A stretch of 64,000 nucleotides of DNA from Rhodopseudomonas palustris (GCF_003226555.1 NZ_QKQS01000012.1:82519-146518); one strand, 5' to 3'; numbered from the stretch's first letter, positions 17,938 through 27,341 are shown. Made by a program: numbers and translations. The notes: a model not told the origin generated them from the letters alone.

Positions 17938-19926
17938 ATGAAATTCACCACACGATTGGTCCTGCTGGTCACGGTGCTGACGGTCGGCGCCACGCTCGTG
18001 ACCGCTGCGCTGCTGACCTGGACCACACGGCGCGCGATCATCACCGAGGCGGAGGCTTCGGGCGAAAAGGTCGCGCGGCTGCTGGCACGCAGTGCCAGTC
18101 TCGCCGCATCGATCCCGACCGAGGTCGAAGGCATCATCGCCGAAGAGATGACCGCGGAAGGCGTTCTCCTCGGACATTTCGTCGAAGCGGCCGAACGCGC
18201 CAACATGGCGCCAGACGAAATCAATCGCCGGCTCAAGTCGATTGCCGATCAGACCACGCTCGACGAAATCTGGATCACCGACGAGAAAGGCCACGCCTAT
18301 CTGCACAGCCTGCCGGACGTCGATTTCACCTTCGGCAATTCGCCGCAGATGCAGCCGCAGGCCTACGTGTTCCATGATCTGCTCACCGGCAAGAAGAAGG
18401 TGGTCGATCAGGACGCCCGCAAACGCGACATCGACAATCAGCATTTCAAATATGTTGGCGTCGGCGGCATCGACAAGCCGCGCATCATCCAGGTCGGGCG
18501 CAGCGCCAAATTCCTGCAGCAGCTGACGATGAAGATCGGCCTGCCGCGCACGGTCGAGAACCTGCTGGCCGACGGCGATATCGACGCGGTGTGGGTGTTC
18601 GATCGCAAGCTCGACGCGCTGGTCGGCCCCGGTGTCTACGGCGCCGACAGCCACGACGGTCCCAACGCAAAGGAACTCGGCCCGGTGAGGCTGGTGATCG
18701 CCGACGGCCAGACCCGGCACGTCGAGAGCCGCCAGAACCTCAGCGTGATCGCCCCGGTGCGCAACGACCAGAAAGAGATCGTCGGTGCCGCGCTGGTCCG
18801 CCTGCCGATGAACCGCGTCTGGGCCACGGTGCAGAGCCAAGCCGAGATCGCCGCGGTGACGGCGTCGGCGATCGCCGCGCTCGGCATTCTGCTGTCGATC
18901 GGCGTAGCGCGCTATCAGTCTGCGCCGCTGCGCCAGATCACCCGCGCCGCGGCCGCGCTGGAGTCGCAGACATTCGATCCGGCGCTGCTGCAGCCGGTGA
19001 CCGAACGTCGCGACGAACTCGGCCAGCTCGCACGCGTGTTCACCGGCATGGCCGGACAGGTGGCGGCGCGCGAGGAATATCTCGACTCGATGGTGAAGCA
19101 GCGCACCGAGGAATTGGAGACCCGCAACCGCAGCCTCGAAGGGCTGTCGGCGGCGCTGTCGAAATATCTGTCGCCGCAGGTGTACTCCTCGATCTTCAGC
19201 GGCCATCAGGACGCCGAGATCGCCTCCAAGCGCAAGAAGCTGACGATCTTCCTGTCCGACATCGCCAACTTCACCGCGACCACCGACAAGCTGGAGTCGG
19301 AAGATCTCACCGCGATGCTGAACCGCTATCTCGCCGAGATGGCCCAGATCGCGCTCAAGCACGGCGCCACCATCGACAAATATGTCGGCGACGCCGTACT
19401 CGCGTTCTTCGGCGATCCGGAGAGCCGCGGCGTCAAGGAGGACGCGGTCGCCTGCGTGATGATGGCGATCGAAATGCAGGAGAAGTTGCGGCAGCTGGAG
19501 ATGGAGTGGATCGACGCCGGCGCCGAGCGCCCGTTCCGGGTCCGCATCGGCATCAACACCGGCTTCTGCACCGTCGGCAATTTCGGCAGCCCGGACCGGA
19601 TGGACTACACCATCGTCGGCGGCGCGGTGAATCTCACCTCGCGCCTGGAACAGAACTGCGAGCCGGGGTCGATCCTGATCTCGCACGTCACCTGGTCGCT
19701 GGTGAACGACGTGATCGACGCCGAAGAGCGCCCCGCCCTCACCGTGAAGGGCTTCACCGAGCCGGTGCGGGCCTACGAGGTGCGTGGATTGAAGGCGGCA
19801 GGATCGACCGATGTGATCCGCAAGGAGCTGCCGGGCATGCGGCTGTTCATCGATACCGGAACGGCGGACCGCACCGAGGTGAAGCAGACGCTCGCTCAGG
19901 TGGTCGAGGATCTCGACAACCGCTGA
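17938..19926 (+). CDS. Membrane-bound class III adenylate/guanylate cyclase with HAMP domain
   Basis: A 662-residue receptor cyclase. Transmembrane helix 1 is at about residues 7-28, followed by a periplasmic sensor of about 270 residues, helix 2 (VTASAIAALGILLSIGVA, about 304-322), a HAMP segment, and a short coiled coil. The catalytic domain starts near residue 420. The metal-binding aspartates are Asp441 (FLSDIANFTA) and Asp485 (YVGDAVLAFFGDP), and the transition-state block is YTIVGGAVNLTSRLE. All catalytic residues appear present, so it should make cyclic nucleotide in response to an external signal. I chose the ATG at 17938; the 66 upstream in-frame codons are basic and do not precede a sensible signal anchor. 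Confidence 0.93.
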   Translation: MKFTTRLVLLVTVLTVGATLVTAALLTWTTRRAIITEAEASGEKVARLLARSASLAASIPTEVEGIIAEEMTAEGVLLGHFVEAAERANMAPDEINRRLKSIADQTTLDEIWITDEKGHAYLHSLPDVDFTFGNSPQMQPQAYVFHDLLTGKKKVVDQDARKRDIDNQHFKYVGVGGIDKPRIIQVGRSAKFLQQLTMKIGLPRTVENLLADGDIDAVWVFDRKLDALVGPGVYGADSHDGPNAKELGPVRLVIADGQTRHVESRQNLSVIAPVRNDQKEIVGAALVRLPMNRVWATVQSQAEIAAVTASAIAALGILLSIGVARYQSAPLRQITRAAAALESQTFDPALLQPVTERRDELGQLARVFTGMAGQVAAREEYLDSMVKQRTEELETRNRSLEGLSAALSKYLSPQVYSSIFSGHQDAEIASKRKKLTIFLSDIANFTATTDKLESEDLTAMLNRYLAEMAQIALKHGATIDKYVGDAVLAFFGDPESRGVKEDAVACVMMAIEMQEKLRQLEMEWIDAGAERPFRVRIGINTGFCTVGNFGSPDRMDYTIVGGAVNLTSRLEQNCEPGSILISHVTWSLVNDVIDAEERPALTVKGFTEPVRAYEVRGLKAAGSTDVIRKELPGMRLFIDTGTADRTEVKQTLAQVVEDLDNR

Positions 19927-19944
19927 CGACGCCGGGCCGCATTG

Positions 19945-20502
19945 CTACTTCTCCGGCGAGACGGTGAGCTCCTTCAGCTCGCCGTTCGAAACCACCACCA
20001 CCACGAAGATCAGCTTGCCGTTGTTCAGATGCAGCCCGGCGCTGATCGCGCGACCGCGGCCGAGCTTTTCGGCGATCACGACGGCCTCCGAAAGCTGCAT
20101 TCGGGCCCGCCGCAGACCGGCGAGCTCGCGCTGGACCTCGGGGCCGAGTTCGGAGATCGGCATCTCGGCCTGCGCGCGCAGGATCTTGCGCGTCGCGGCA
20201 TCGATGATCACGGTCCACACGCTCCCGCCGCGTTCGGCCTTGACCTCGAAGTAAGGAGCCGCCCCGTCGTCGCTGAGATTGAGGTCATAGACCCGCGTGC
20301 CGGGCAGGCTTTTCTCCACCAACCGGATCAAATCCGCACCACTGCCGGGTGCGATCGTCACCGAACCGGTCGGCTCGTCGCCCGGGCCCGCGGCCGGTGG
20401 CGGGGGCGCCGTGTCGCCGCTGCGATCGGCCCAAGCGGCCGTGGCGGGGCACAGCAACAACACAGCCGCCGTCATCGCGGTTGCGAACCGGTTTGCAGGC
20501 AT
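19945..20502 (-). CDS. Secreted PepSY-like protein
   Basis: A 185-residue protein with a signal peptide (MPANRFATAMTAAVLLLC, cleavage after AWA near residue 25), a Pro-rich linker, then a domain resembling two half PepSY repeats: VWTVIIDAATRKILRAQAEM and LSEAVVIAEKLGRGRAISAGLHLNNGKLIF. PepSY domains are often periplasmic inhibitors or sensors. The second ATG (20502) is preferred because GAGGCG lies just before it; an ATG five codons upstream is possible. It lies 47 bases after the patatin gene on the same strand and converges on the cyclase gene, 18 bases from it. Confidence 0.72.
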   Translation of the reverse strand: MPANRFATAMTAAVLLLCPATAAWADRSGDTAPPPPAAGPGDEPTGSVTIAPGSGADLIRLVEKSLPGTRVYDLNLSDDGAAPYFEVKAERGGSVWTVIIDAATRKILRAQAEMPISELGPEVQRELAGLRRARMQLSEAVVIAEKLGRGRAISAGLHLNNGKLIFVVVVVSNGELKELTVSPEK

Positions 20503-20549
20503 CGTCGCCTCACCCATCCCGCGCCGGTTCTACGATCGACAGCGCGGCG

Positions 20550-21746
20550 TCAGCGGGCGCCGGCAACACGCCGCACCGACGTCTGGGTCGCGACCGGTGT
20601 CGGCGGTGCATCGTCGGAGGGTGGCGCGCTCGACCAGGCATGGCCGCTGCGGGCGCGGTCGTAACCATATTGATACAACGCCCGCATGTAGGCGGTATCG
20701 AACCCGGCCGGCGACGGCGGCCGATCGCTCTCGATATAGCTCAGGTGAAAGCCGTATTTATTGCGCTTGGCGACCGTGTAGGTGTTGTAAAGGATTGATC
20801 GGGTCTGCGCCTTGATCATCGTCGACGACGCGCGCGCCGCAATGTCCAGGGCTCTGTCGCGCACCACCTGGAATTCAGGCTCGATCTTGTTGTTCATCAG
20901 AATGTAGAGCTGCAGATTCAGCGCTTTGGCTCCGGAGGTGCTGCGCAGCAGATAGGCCTCCGGCAACGTCAGCACCGGCGACATCACGCCGCCATCGACA
21001 TGCATCTCCTGAAAGTTGGCGCCATTGGCCGCCTCTGCGGTTACCAGCATCGGCGGGAACACAGCGGGGATGCTGGCCGAGGCAGCCACGACGTTGCGGA
21101 ACAGCTCCAGGCTGGCGGGAGTCCGCAACGACGCGATCCGGCCCATGTTCCAGATCACCGAGCGCTGCGAATCGAGATTGGTGGTGACCACGAACAGCAG
21201 CCGTCCCTTGGCGTATTCGTCCGCCACATCCGAGACGAACCGCGCGTCGATGTAGCGCGCCACCAATTCGCGCAGCCGCTGATTGCCGAACAGGCCAGAA
21301 CCGAAGATTGCGTTGAGCGGATTGGGGTCTTCGAGCAGGCTCGAAGCGATCCCGCTGGTGTAGAGTTCGCGCAGCGTCTCGTCGTAGCTGGGTCCGAGAA
21401 ACGCGAACGGCGCGATCAGCGCGCCGGTACTGACACCCGAGACGATCGAGAACGACGGACGGTTGCCGGCCGCGCTCCAGCCGTTCAGCACGCCGGCACC
21501 GTAGGCTCCGTCTGCGCCGCCGCCCGACAGCGCCAGATAGTTCCGCGGCCCACTGCCCAGTCGCTCTTCGCGGAATGCAGCCGGCGGATCATCGGCGTAG
21601 TGGCGCAAGTCATCGCGATCGAGCACCTTGGCCTGGGCGGCTTCGGCGGCGGTGTAAGGGATCCGCGGCATGCTGGCACATCCGGCAAGCAAGCCGCTCG
21701 ATGCCAACACCCACAGGACGAGGATGGAACGCAGCACACGAGGCAT
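20550..21746 (-). CDS. Patatin-like phospholipase, lipoprotein
   Basis: A 398-residue predicted lipid hydrolase anchored by a lipoprotein signal (LLAGC, Cys23). The patatin elements are complete: oxyanion-hole GGGADGAYGAG (residues 75-85), nucleophile elbow GVSTG with Ser106, and catalytic Asp251 in HVDGG. Between them are typical patatin helices. The C-terminal tail is low-complexity. It is expected on the periplasmic face of a membrane, unlike cytoplasmic ExoU-type patatins. The ATG at 21746 is used; a TTG five codons upstream is in frame. It is followed by the PepSY-like gene. Confidence 0.9.
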   Translation of the reverse strand: MPRVLRSILVLWVLASSGLLAGCASMPRIPYTAAEAAQAKVLDRDDLRHYADDPPAAFREERLGSGPRNYLALSGGGADGAYGAGVLNGWSAAGNRPSFSIVSGVSTGALIAPFAFLGPSYDETLRELYTSGIASSLLEDPNPLNAIFGSGLFGNQRLRELVARYIDARFVSDVADEYAKGRLLFVVTTNLDSQRSVIWNMGRIASLRTPASLELFRNVVAASASIPAVFPPMLVTAEAANGANFQEMHVDGGVMSPVLTLPEAYLLRSTSGAKALNLQLYILMNNKIEPEFQVVRDRALDIAARASSTMIKAQTRSILYNTYTVAKRNKYGFHLSYIESDRPPSPAGFDTAYMRALYQYGYDRARSGHAWSSAPPSDDAPPTPVATQTSVRRVAGAR

Positions 21747-21775
21747 CAGGGCACCCGCCAAATCGAGAACTCAAC

Positions 21776-22057
21776 TCAAGGAGCCGACAGCGCGCCGGCC
21801 GGTGAACCGCTCTGCACATCGACCGTGTCGAAACGTTGTCCCGGCGCCCCGGCACGTTCGAGATAGTCCTGATGGATCGCCTGAACGGTCTTGCGATCGT
21901 CGAACTTCACCCGCCAGCTGCTCGGCGAGCCCTGCCCGACGATTACGCCTTCACGGTTACCATAGCGTGGATGCCGCTCCCGACCGAGCGCGCTCATCCG
22001 GACGCGGTCGCCGCGGCCCAGCGGCTGGTCGGGCGGGGTTTGACTCGAACTCGCCAT
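21776..22057 (-). CDS. Small hypothetical protein with KOW-like beta domain, coupled to the efflux operon
   Basis: A 93-residue protein starting MASSSQTPPDQPLGRGDRVR. Residues 17-64 read like a small SH3/KOW-type barrel (GDRVRMSALG, REGVIVGQG, WRVKFDDRKTVQAIHQDYLE). Similar small proteins occur across Bradyrhizobium and its relatives without a known role. The ATG starts one base after the stop of the RND pump gene and uses AAGAGGC within that gene's last codons, so translation is probably coupled. There is no signal peptide or membrane segment. Confidence 0.75.
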   Translation of the reverse strand: MASSSQTPPDQPLGRGDRVRMSALGRERHPRYGNREGVIVGQGSPSSWRVKFDDRKTVQAIHQDYLERAGAPGQRFDTVDVQSGSPAGALSAP

Positions 22058-22058
22058 T

Positions 22059-25000
22059 CTAAGCCTCTTGTGTCGGCGCCTTGATGCGGAACCATGCGAT
22101 GTACAGCGCAGGCAGGAACAACAGGGTGAGCACCGTGCCGACGATGATGCCACCCATCATCGCATAAGCCATCGGCCCCCAGAACACTTCGCGCGCGATC
22201 GGGATCAGCGCCAGGCTGGCCGCCGCCGCTGTCAGCATGATCGGCCTCATTCGATGCTCGGTCGCCTCGACCACCGCGTCCCATGGTGGCCGTCCTTCGC
22301 TGCGGAGCTGCTCGATCTGCACGATCAGGATCACCGAGTTTCGGATCAGAATGCCGATCAGCGCCAGCACGCCGAGAATGGCAACGAAGCCGAGCGGCGC
22401 GCGGCTCGGCAGCAGCGCCGCGACCACACCGATCAGCGCCAGCGGCGCCACGGCGAACACCAGGAACAGCCGCTGGAAGCTCTGCAACTGGATCATCAGC
22501 ACCGTGGCCATCACGAACAGCATGATCGGCACCACTGCGACGATCGGCGCCTGTGACTTGCCGCTCTCCTCGACCGCACCGCCAACGGCGATCGAATAGC
22601 CCACCGGCAACTTCGCGGTGAATTCACCGACCGAATGTTTCAACTGCTCGACCACCGTGGCCGGCTGCACCTCGTCGGCGACGCTGGCCTTGACCGAGAC
22701 GGTCGGCAGCCGCGATCGGCGCCAGATCGTCGGTTGCTCCAATTCGTAGTGGAATGTCGCGACCGCGGCGAGCGGCACGCTCTGGCCGCTGCTGCCCGAC
22801 AGTTGCAGGTTGCGCAGCGTCTCGATCGAGCCACGCTCGGCGTCGTTGGCGCGACCGAGCACGTTGATCAGGTAAATGTCGTCGCGAACCTGGGTGATGG
22901 TCGCCCCGTCGAGGATGCCGTTGAGCGTCGAGGCGATGTCTTCGGACGTGACGCCGAGCTGACGCGCCTTGTCCTGCAGCACGTCGACCTTGATCACCCG
23001 CGCCGGCTCCATCCAGTCGAACACCACTTCGCCGAGATGCGGATTGGCCGCGACCACGCCGGCGAGCTGCTGCGCAAAGCCGCGCACCTTGGCAATGTCC
23101 GGCCCGCTGACGCGGTATTGAACCGGCCGCCCCACCGGCGGTCCGATATCGAGCAGCTTCACCAGCGCGTCGGTGCCGGGGAACGTCTTGCGGAGGTAAG
23201 CCTGCAGCTCGGGCCGCAGCCGGTCGCGCTCCGCCAGGCTCTTGGTCACGATCACCATCTGACCGAAGGTCGCGGTGGAAGGCTCGACATCGAACGACAG
23301 CACGAAGCGCGGAGCACCCTGCCCGACATAGGTCGACCAGTGATCGATCCCCGGCCTACCCGCCAGCGCCTCGCGCTCGAACCTCGCCATCTGGGCATTG
23401 GTCTCGGCGATCGAACTGTTCTGGGGCAGATTCCAGTCGACGATCAGCTCCTTGCGGTCCGAATTCGGGAAGAACTGTTGCTGCACGAAGCCCATGCCCA
23501 CGATCGACAGCGCGAACGCGAGCAGCGTCAACCCGATCGTCAGCCAACGGTTCCGCATGCAGAAGCTGAGCATGCGGCTGAACATCGTCGCAAAGCGCCC
23601 CTTGGTTTCGTGATGGTTCTTCATCTTGTCGGGCAGAATGGTGACGCCGAGCAGCGGCGTGAACAGCACCGCGACGATCCACGAGGTCAGCAGCGACACC
23701 GCGATCACCACGAACAGCGTGAAGGTGAATTCACCGGCGGCGCTGTTGTTGAGGCCGATCGGGATGAAGCCCGCCACCGTCACCAGCGTGCCGGTTAGCA
23801 TCGGGAACGCCGTCGAGGTGTAAACATGGGTCGCCGCTTTGGAGAGCGAGTCGCCGACCTCCAGCCGCGCCACCATCATCTCCACCGCGATCATCGCATC
23901 GTCGACCAACAGGCCGAGCGCGATGATCAGCGCGCCGAGCGAGATCCGCTGCAGCGAGATGCCCGAATACGACATCACCATGAAGGTGATCGCCAGCACC
24001 AACGGAATCGAGATCGCCACCACCAGGCCGGCGCGCATGCCGAGACTGATGAAACTGATCACCAGCACGATCGCCACCGCCTCGAACAGCGCCCGGGTGA
24101 AACCGGACACCGCTTCGTCGACGATCTGCGGCTGATCCGATACCAGATGCACTTCGGCGCCCACCGGCAGATCGGCGGAGATCAGCTTCATTTGTTCTTT
24201 CAACGCCTCGCCGAACTGCAGCAGATTGGCGCCGGCTTTCATGCCGATGGTCAGCGCGATCGCCGGCTCGCCGTTGAAGCGGAACAGCGAGGTCGGTGGA
24301 TCGACATAGCCGCGGCGGACGGTGGCGACGTCGGTCAGCGGAAAAAACCGATCGTTGACGCGCAGATTGATCGCCTTGAGGCTCTCTTCCGAGGTGAACT
24401 GGCCGCTGACCCGGACGGCGATCCGCTCCGGGCCGGCCTGCAGCACGCCCGATGGCGTGATCGCGTTCTGCGCCTGCAGCGAACTCATGATGCTGCGCTG
24501 ATCGAGGCCGAGCGCCGCGACTTTGCGCGGTGAGAATTCGAGATAGATCACTTCGTCCTGCGCGCCGACGATGTCGACACGACCGACATTCGGCACCTGC
24601 AGCACCTTGGCGCGGACTTCCTCGACTTTGTCGCGCAACTGGCGTTGGGTCAGGCCGTCGGAGGTGAACGCGTAGATGTTGCCGAACACGTCGCCGAAGC
24701 GATCGTTGAACGCGGGGCCGACCACGCCTTGCGGGAAGTCACCCTTGATGTCGTTGATCATGTTGCGGACGCGCACCCAGGTGGGCTGCACGTCGCGCGC
24801 CTTGGTGGTGTCACGCAGATTGACGAACACCGTCGTCTCGCCGGCCGTGGTGATGCTCTTGGTGTAGTCGAGCGACTCCAGCTCCTCGAGCTTCTTCTCG
24901 ATCCGGTCGGTGACCTGCCGGGTAGTCTCTTCGGCCGACGCGCCGGGCCACTTCGCCTGGATCACCATGGTCTTGATGGTGAAGGCGGGATCTTCCTCGC

Positions 25001-25109
25001 GCCCGAGGTCGAGATACGAGAACAGTCCGGCCGCCATGAAGGCGATCATGAAGTACCAGACCAGCGAACGATGCTGCAGTGCCCAGTCGGAGAGATTGAA
25101 CGACTTCAC
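22059..25109 (-). CDS. RND-family efflux pump inner-membrane transporter (TriC-like)
   Basis: A 1016-residue proton-driven exporter. The first helix lies near residue 15, followed by the large periplasmic porter loop (REEDPAFTIKTMVIQAKWPGASAEE, 46-70), helices 2-6, a second large loop, and helices 8-12. The proton-relay aspartate pair of helix 4 is present in ALGLLVDDAMIAVEMM. The N-terminal REEDPAF form, and its pairing with two adaptor genes, match the TriC branch rather than AcrB. The start overlaps the stop of the adaptor gene upstream by four bases. No outer-membrane channel gene is nearby, so an OmpH/TolC-type channel elsewhere is assumed. Confidence 0.95.
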   Translation of the reverse strand: MKSFNLSDWALQHRSLVWYFMIAFMAAGLFSYLDLGREEDPAFTIKTMVIQAKWPGASAEETTRQVTDRIEKKLEELESLDYTKSITTAGETTVFVNLRDTTKARDVQPTWVRVRNMINDIKGDFPQGVVGPAFNDRFGDVFGNIYAFTSDGLTQRQLRDKVEEVRAKVLQVPNVGRVDIVGAQDEVIYLEFSPRKVAALGLDQRSIMSSLQAQNAITPSGVLQAGPERIAVRVSGQFTSEESLKAINLRVNDRFFPLTDVATVRRGYVDPPTSLFRFNGEPAIALTIGMKAGANLLQFGEALKEQMKLISADLPVGAEVHLVSDQPQIVDEAVSGFTRALFEAVAIVLVISFISLGMRAGLVVAISIPLVLAITFMVMSYSGISLQRISLGALIIALGLLVDDAMIAVEMMVARLEVGDSLSKAATHVYTSTAFPMLTGTLVTVAGFIPIGLNNSAAGEFTFTLFVVIAVSLLTSWIVAVLFTPLLGVTILPDKMKNHHETKGRFATMFSRMLSFCMRNRWLTIGLTLLAFALSIVGMGFVQQQFFPNSDRKELIVDWNLPQNSSIAETNAQMARFEREALAGRPGIDHWSTYVGQGAPRFVLSFDVEPSTATFGQMVIVTKSLAERDRLRPELQAYLRKTFPGTDALVKLLDIGPPVGRPVQYRVSGPDIAKVRGFAQQLAGVVAANPHLGEVVFDWMEPARVIKVDVLQDKARQLGVTSEDIASTLNGILDGATITQVRDDIYLINVLGRANDAERGSIETLRNLQLSGSSGQSVPLAAVATFHYELEQPTIWRRSRLPTVSVKASVADEVQPATVVEQLKHSVGEFTAKLPVGYSIAVGGAVEESGKSQAPIVAVVPIMLFVMATVLMIQLQSFQRLFLVFAVAPLALIGVVAALLPSRAPLGFVAILGVLALIGILIRNSVILIVQIEQLRSEGRPPWDAVVEATEHRMRPIMLTAAAASLALIPIAREVFWGPMAYAMMGGIIVGTVLTLLFLPALYIAWFRIKAPTQEA

Positions 25110-26179
25110 GGCGTGACTTCCCGCTCGAACCGGACCATTTGGCCTTCCTGCAGCTGATGGACTCCCGCGGTGACGATCCTCATGCCGGCCTCGAGCCCAT
25201 CGGTGACTTGAACTGTGCCGTCGTCGCTCGGCACGACCTGGACGCCGCGCTTGCTGACCGATCCCTTGGCGGTGTCGACCACCCAGACGCTGGCCTGATC
25301 GCCCTGGTGCAGGATCGCGGTCGCCGGCAGGCGGAAGCCGCGGCTCGGCTTGCCCGGGATCAGCGTGGTGATCGTGGTACCGAGCCGGAACGTGTCCGGG
25401 GGATTCTCCAGCGTGATGCGAACCCGCCGCGCCCGAGTCATCTGGTCGGCCTGCGGCGCGATCTCGCGCACCTTGCCTTGGACCCGCACCCGCGGATCAA
25501 TCTGCAACGCCACAGTCAGCGGCGTGCCGGCCTTCAACATGCCGACAAGATCCTCGGCAACGTCGATCACTGCCTCACGGATGTCGGGCCGCGCGACGGT
25601 CGCAACCATCTGGCCGGGATTGACGACCTGACCGACCTGCGCGCCGACCGCGGTGACGACGCCGGCATATTGGGCTTCGATTTTCGTGTAGCTCAGCTGT
25701 TCCTGTGCCTTGGTCAGCGCCGACTGCGCCCGCACCACCGCCGCCTGCGCCGCCGCATCGCCCTGCTCGGCGGAATCCAGCGTCGCCTTGGTGGTCGCGC
25801 CGGTTTCGATCAGCGCGCGCTGCCGATTGGCGGTGCCGCTGGCATTGACCAATTGGGCCTGCGCGGTCGCTAGATCGGCCTGCGCCGAGCGCACCGCCAG
25901 TTCTGCCGCGAACGGATCGACCGCAGCCAGGGTCTGCCCCTTCTCCACCAGATCGCCGATATTGACCGGACGGGCGATCAACCGGCCGAGCATGCGAAAG
26001 CCGTAGTCGGTCTTGAACTGAGGCTCGACGGTGCCGACCACCGACAGATTGGTCGCCTGCAGCGGCGCGACCACCATCGACAGCACCGGCCGGACCACCG
26101 GTTTGGTGTCCGACTTGTCTTCGCAGCCGGCGACGAGCAGCGCGACGGCGATCACCGCGAGGAAGCGTGGCGCGCTCAT
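25106..26179 (-). CDS. RND efflux periplasmic adaptor subunit 2, lipoprotein
   Basis: A 357-residue membrane fusion protein. The signal ends in a lipobox (LLVAGC). Then come the lipoyl half-motif (GRLIARPVNIGDLVEKGQTL), an alpha-helical hairpin (about 85-150), the second lipoyl half and beta-barrel domain (YAGVVTAVGAQVGQVVNPGQ), and a C-terminal membrane-proximal domain. It links the pump to the outer-membrane channel. It overlaps both the pump gene and the other adaptor gene by four bases, so the three are translated together. It is clearly related to, but distinct from, the adaptor at 26176. Confidence 0.93.
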   Translation of the reverse strand: MSAPRFLAVIAVALLVAGCEDKSDTKPVVRPVLSMVVAPLQATNLSVVGTVEPQFKTDYGFRMLGRLIARPVNIGDLVEKGQTLAAVDPFAAELAVRSAQADLATAQAQLVNASGTANRQRALIETGATTKATLDSAEQGDAAAQAAVVRAQSALTKAQEQLSYTKIEAQYAGVVTAVGAQVGQVVNPGQMVATVARPDIREAVIDVAEDLVGMLKAGTPLTVALQIDPRVRVQGKVREIAPQADQMTRARRVRITLENPPDTFRLGTTITTLIPGKPSRGFRLPATAILHQGDQASVWVVDTAKGSVSKRGVQVVPSDDGTVQVTDGLEAGMRIVTAGVHQLQEGQMVRFEREVTP

Positions 26180-27267
26180 GCGGCGTCTCCCGCTTCGCCG
26201 ACGATCTGGCCGGGTCGCAGCATTTTGCCGCCATCGACCACGATGCGGTCACCGACGGCAAGGCCGCCGCCGATCACGACCGAGTGGGTCTCGTAGCTTT
26301 CGATCGCGACATTTTTCAGCGACACCTCGTGGGTCTTCGGATCGACCAGCCAGACGGCAGCGCCGCTCTGATCGGCCGTCAACGCGCTCCACGGCACGAC
26401 GATCTTGTCGACGGCACGGCTATGCCCCTCGCCCACCACCGCACTTCCAAGCGTCATCTCTGGTGGCGGATTCTCGATCGACAGCTTGACCCGGACCGAG
26501 CCGGTCTTCGGGTCGACGGTCGGAGAAATCTCGCGCGGCCGCGCCACTGCCGTTACCGCGGGATTAGAAACCAGCGACAGCTTGATCGTGCCGCTGCCGA
26601 CCGGCACCAGGAAGATCGCTTCATAGACGTCGAACACCGCATCGCGCGCGCCGTCTTCGGCGAGCGTGTAGGCCGCCTGCGCCGACTGCGCGACCTGGCC
26701 GACTTCGACGTTTCGCGCCGTGATGATCCCCGCAGCGCTGGCGCGCAGTTCGGTGTAGCCGAGCGCATCCTTGGCAATGCCGAGCTGCGCCTTGGCCGTG
26801 TCGACCGAGCCTTCGGCCGCACGCAATCCTTCCTGCGCCTGATCGAACGCGACCCGGGTGGTGAAGCCCGACGCCATCAGCGTCTTCTGACGTTCGTACG
26901 TCGCGGTGGCGAGACGAAGCTGGGCTTCGGCGGCCGTCAGCGCCGCCTGCGCGCCCACCAGATCGGCGCGCTGTTCGGTTGGATCAAGCCGCGCCAGGAT
27001 ATCGCCCGCCTTGACGTGCGCCCCAACGTCCACCAGCCGTTCGACCACCCGGCCGCTGACCCGGAATGACAATTCGGTCGAAACCCGCGCCTGAACGTCG
27101 CCGGTCAGCCGGATCACCGTGCTGCGGGGCTGGGCATGAACCACCGCGGTCTTGACCAGAGTCAGCGGCCGCTCCCGCTTCGCCTCCTCGCCGCATCCGG
27201 CCAGAGTCGCGGCAACCATCAGCAGCACAGCGGGTCTTAGCCAGAGCATCAAAATTCGCCCATTCAA
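26176..27267 (-). CDS. RND efflux periplasmic adaptor subunit 1, lipoprotein
   Basis: A 363-residue membrane fusion protein, first gene of the efflux operon. The lipobox is TLAGC, followed by the lipoyl half-motif VVERLVDVGAHVKAGDILARLD, a helical hairpin (about 90-160), ASAAGIITARNVEVGQVAQ, and a beta-barrel with VKLSIENPPPEMTLG. Having two adaptor genes for one pump is the TriABC arrangement of Pseudomonas aeruginosa, where both are required. Its promoter region is shared with the divergent TetR gene and contains a strong palindrome. Confidence 0.93.
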   Translation of the reverse strand: MNGRILMLWLRPAVLLMVAATLAGCGEEAKRERPLTLVKTAVVHAQPRSTVIRLTGDVQARVSTELSFRVSGRVVERLVDVGAHVKAGDILARLDPTEQRADLVGAQAALTAAEAQLRLATATYERQKTLMASGFTTRVAFDQAQEGLRAAEGSVDTAKAQLGIAKDALGYTELRASAAGIITARNVEVGQVAQSAQAAYTLAEDGARDAVFDVYEAIFLVPVGSGTIKLSLVSNPAVTAVARPREISPTVDPKTGSVRVKLSIENPPPEMTLGSAVVGEGHSRAVDKIVVPWSALTADQSGAAVWLVDPKTHEVSLKNVAIESYETHSVVIGGGLAVGDRIVVDGGKMLRPGQIVGEAGDAA

Positions 27268-27290
27268 TCAAACGCATTGCACCGCAATAT

Positions 27291-27314
27291 TATTGACTGA
27301 CTCGAAAGTCAATA
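27291..27314. promoter_or_regulatory. Palindromic operator between efflux operon and tetR gene
   Basis: Perfect 8-base arms TATTGACT (27291-27298) and AGTCAATA (27307-27314) flank an 8-base spacer in the 74-base divergent gap. The left arm contains a TTGACT that could serve as a -35 for the + strand regulator gene. The site is very probably bound by the adjacent TetR protein, repressing both directions. No other palindrome is seen in the gap. Confidence 0.7.
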
Positions 27315-27341
27315 GTAAACGTACCGGCAGGAGTTCGTCTG

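Noticed and set aside
17644-19686. A 680-codon open frame on the - strand
   Set aside because: It is antisense to the receptor cyclase and typical of GC-driven shadow frames.
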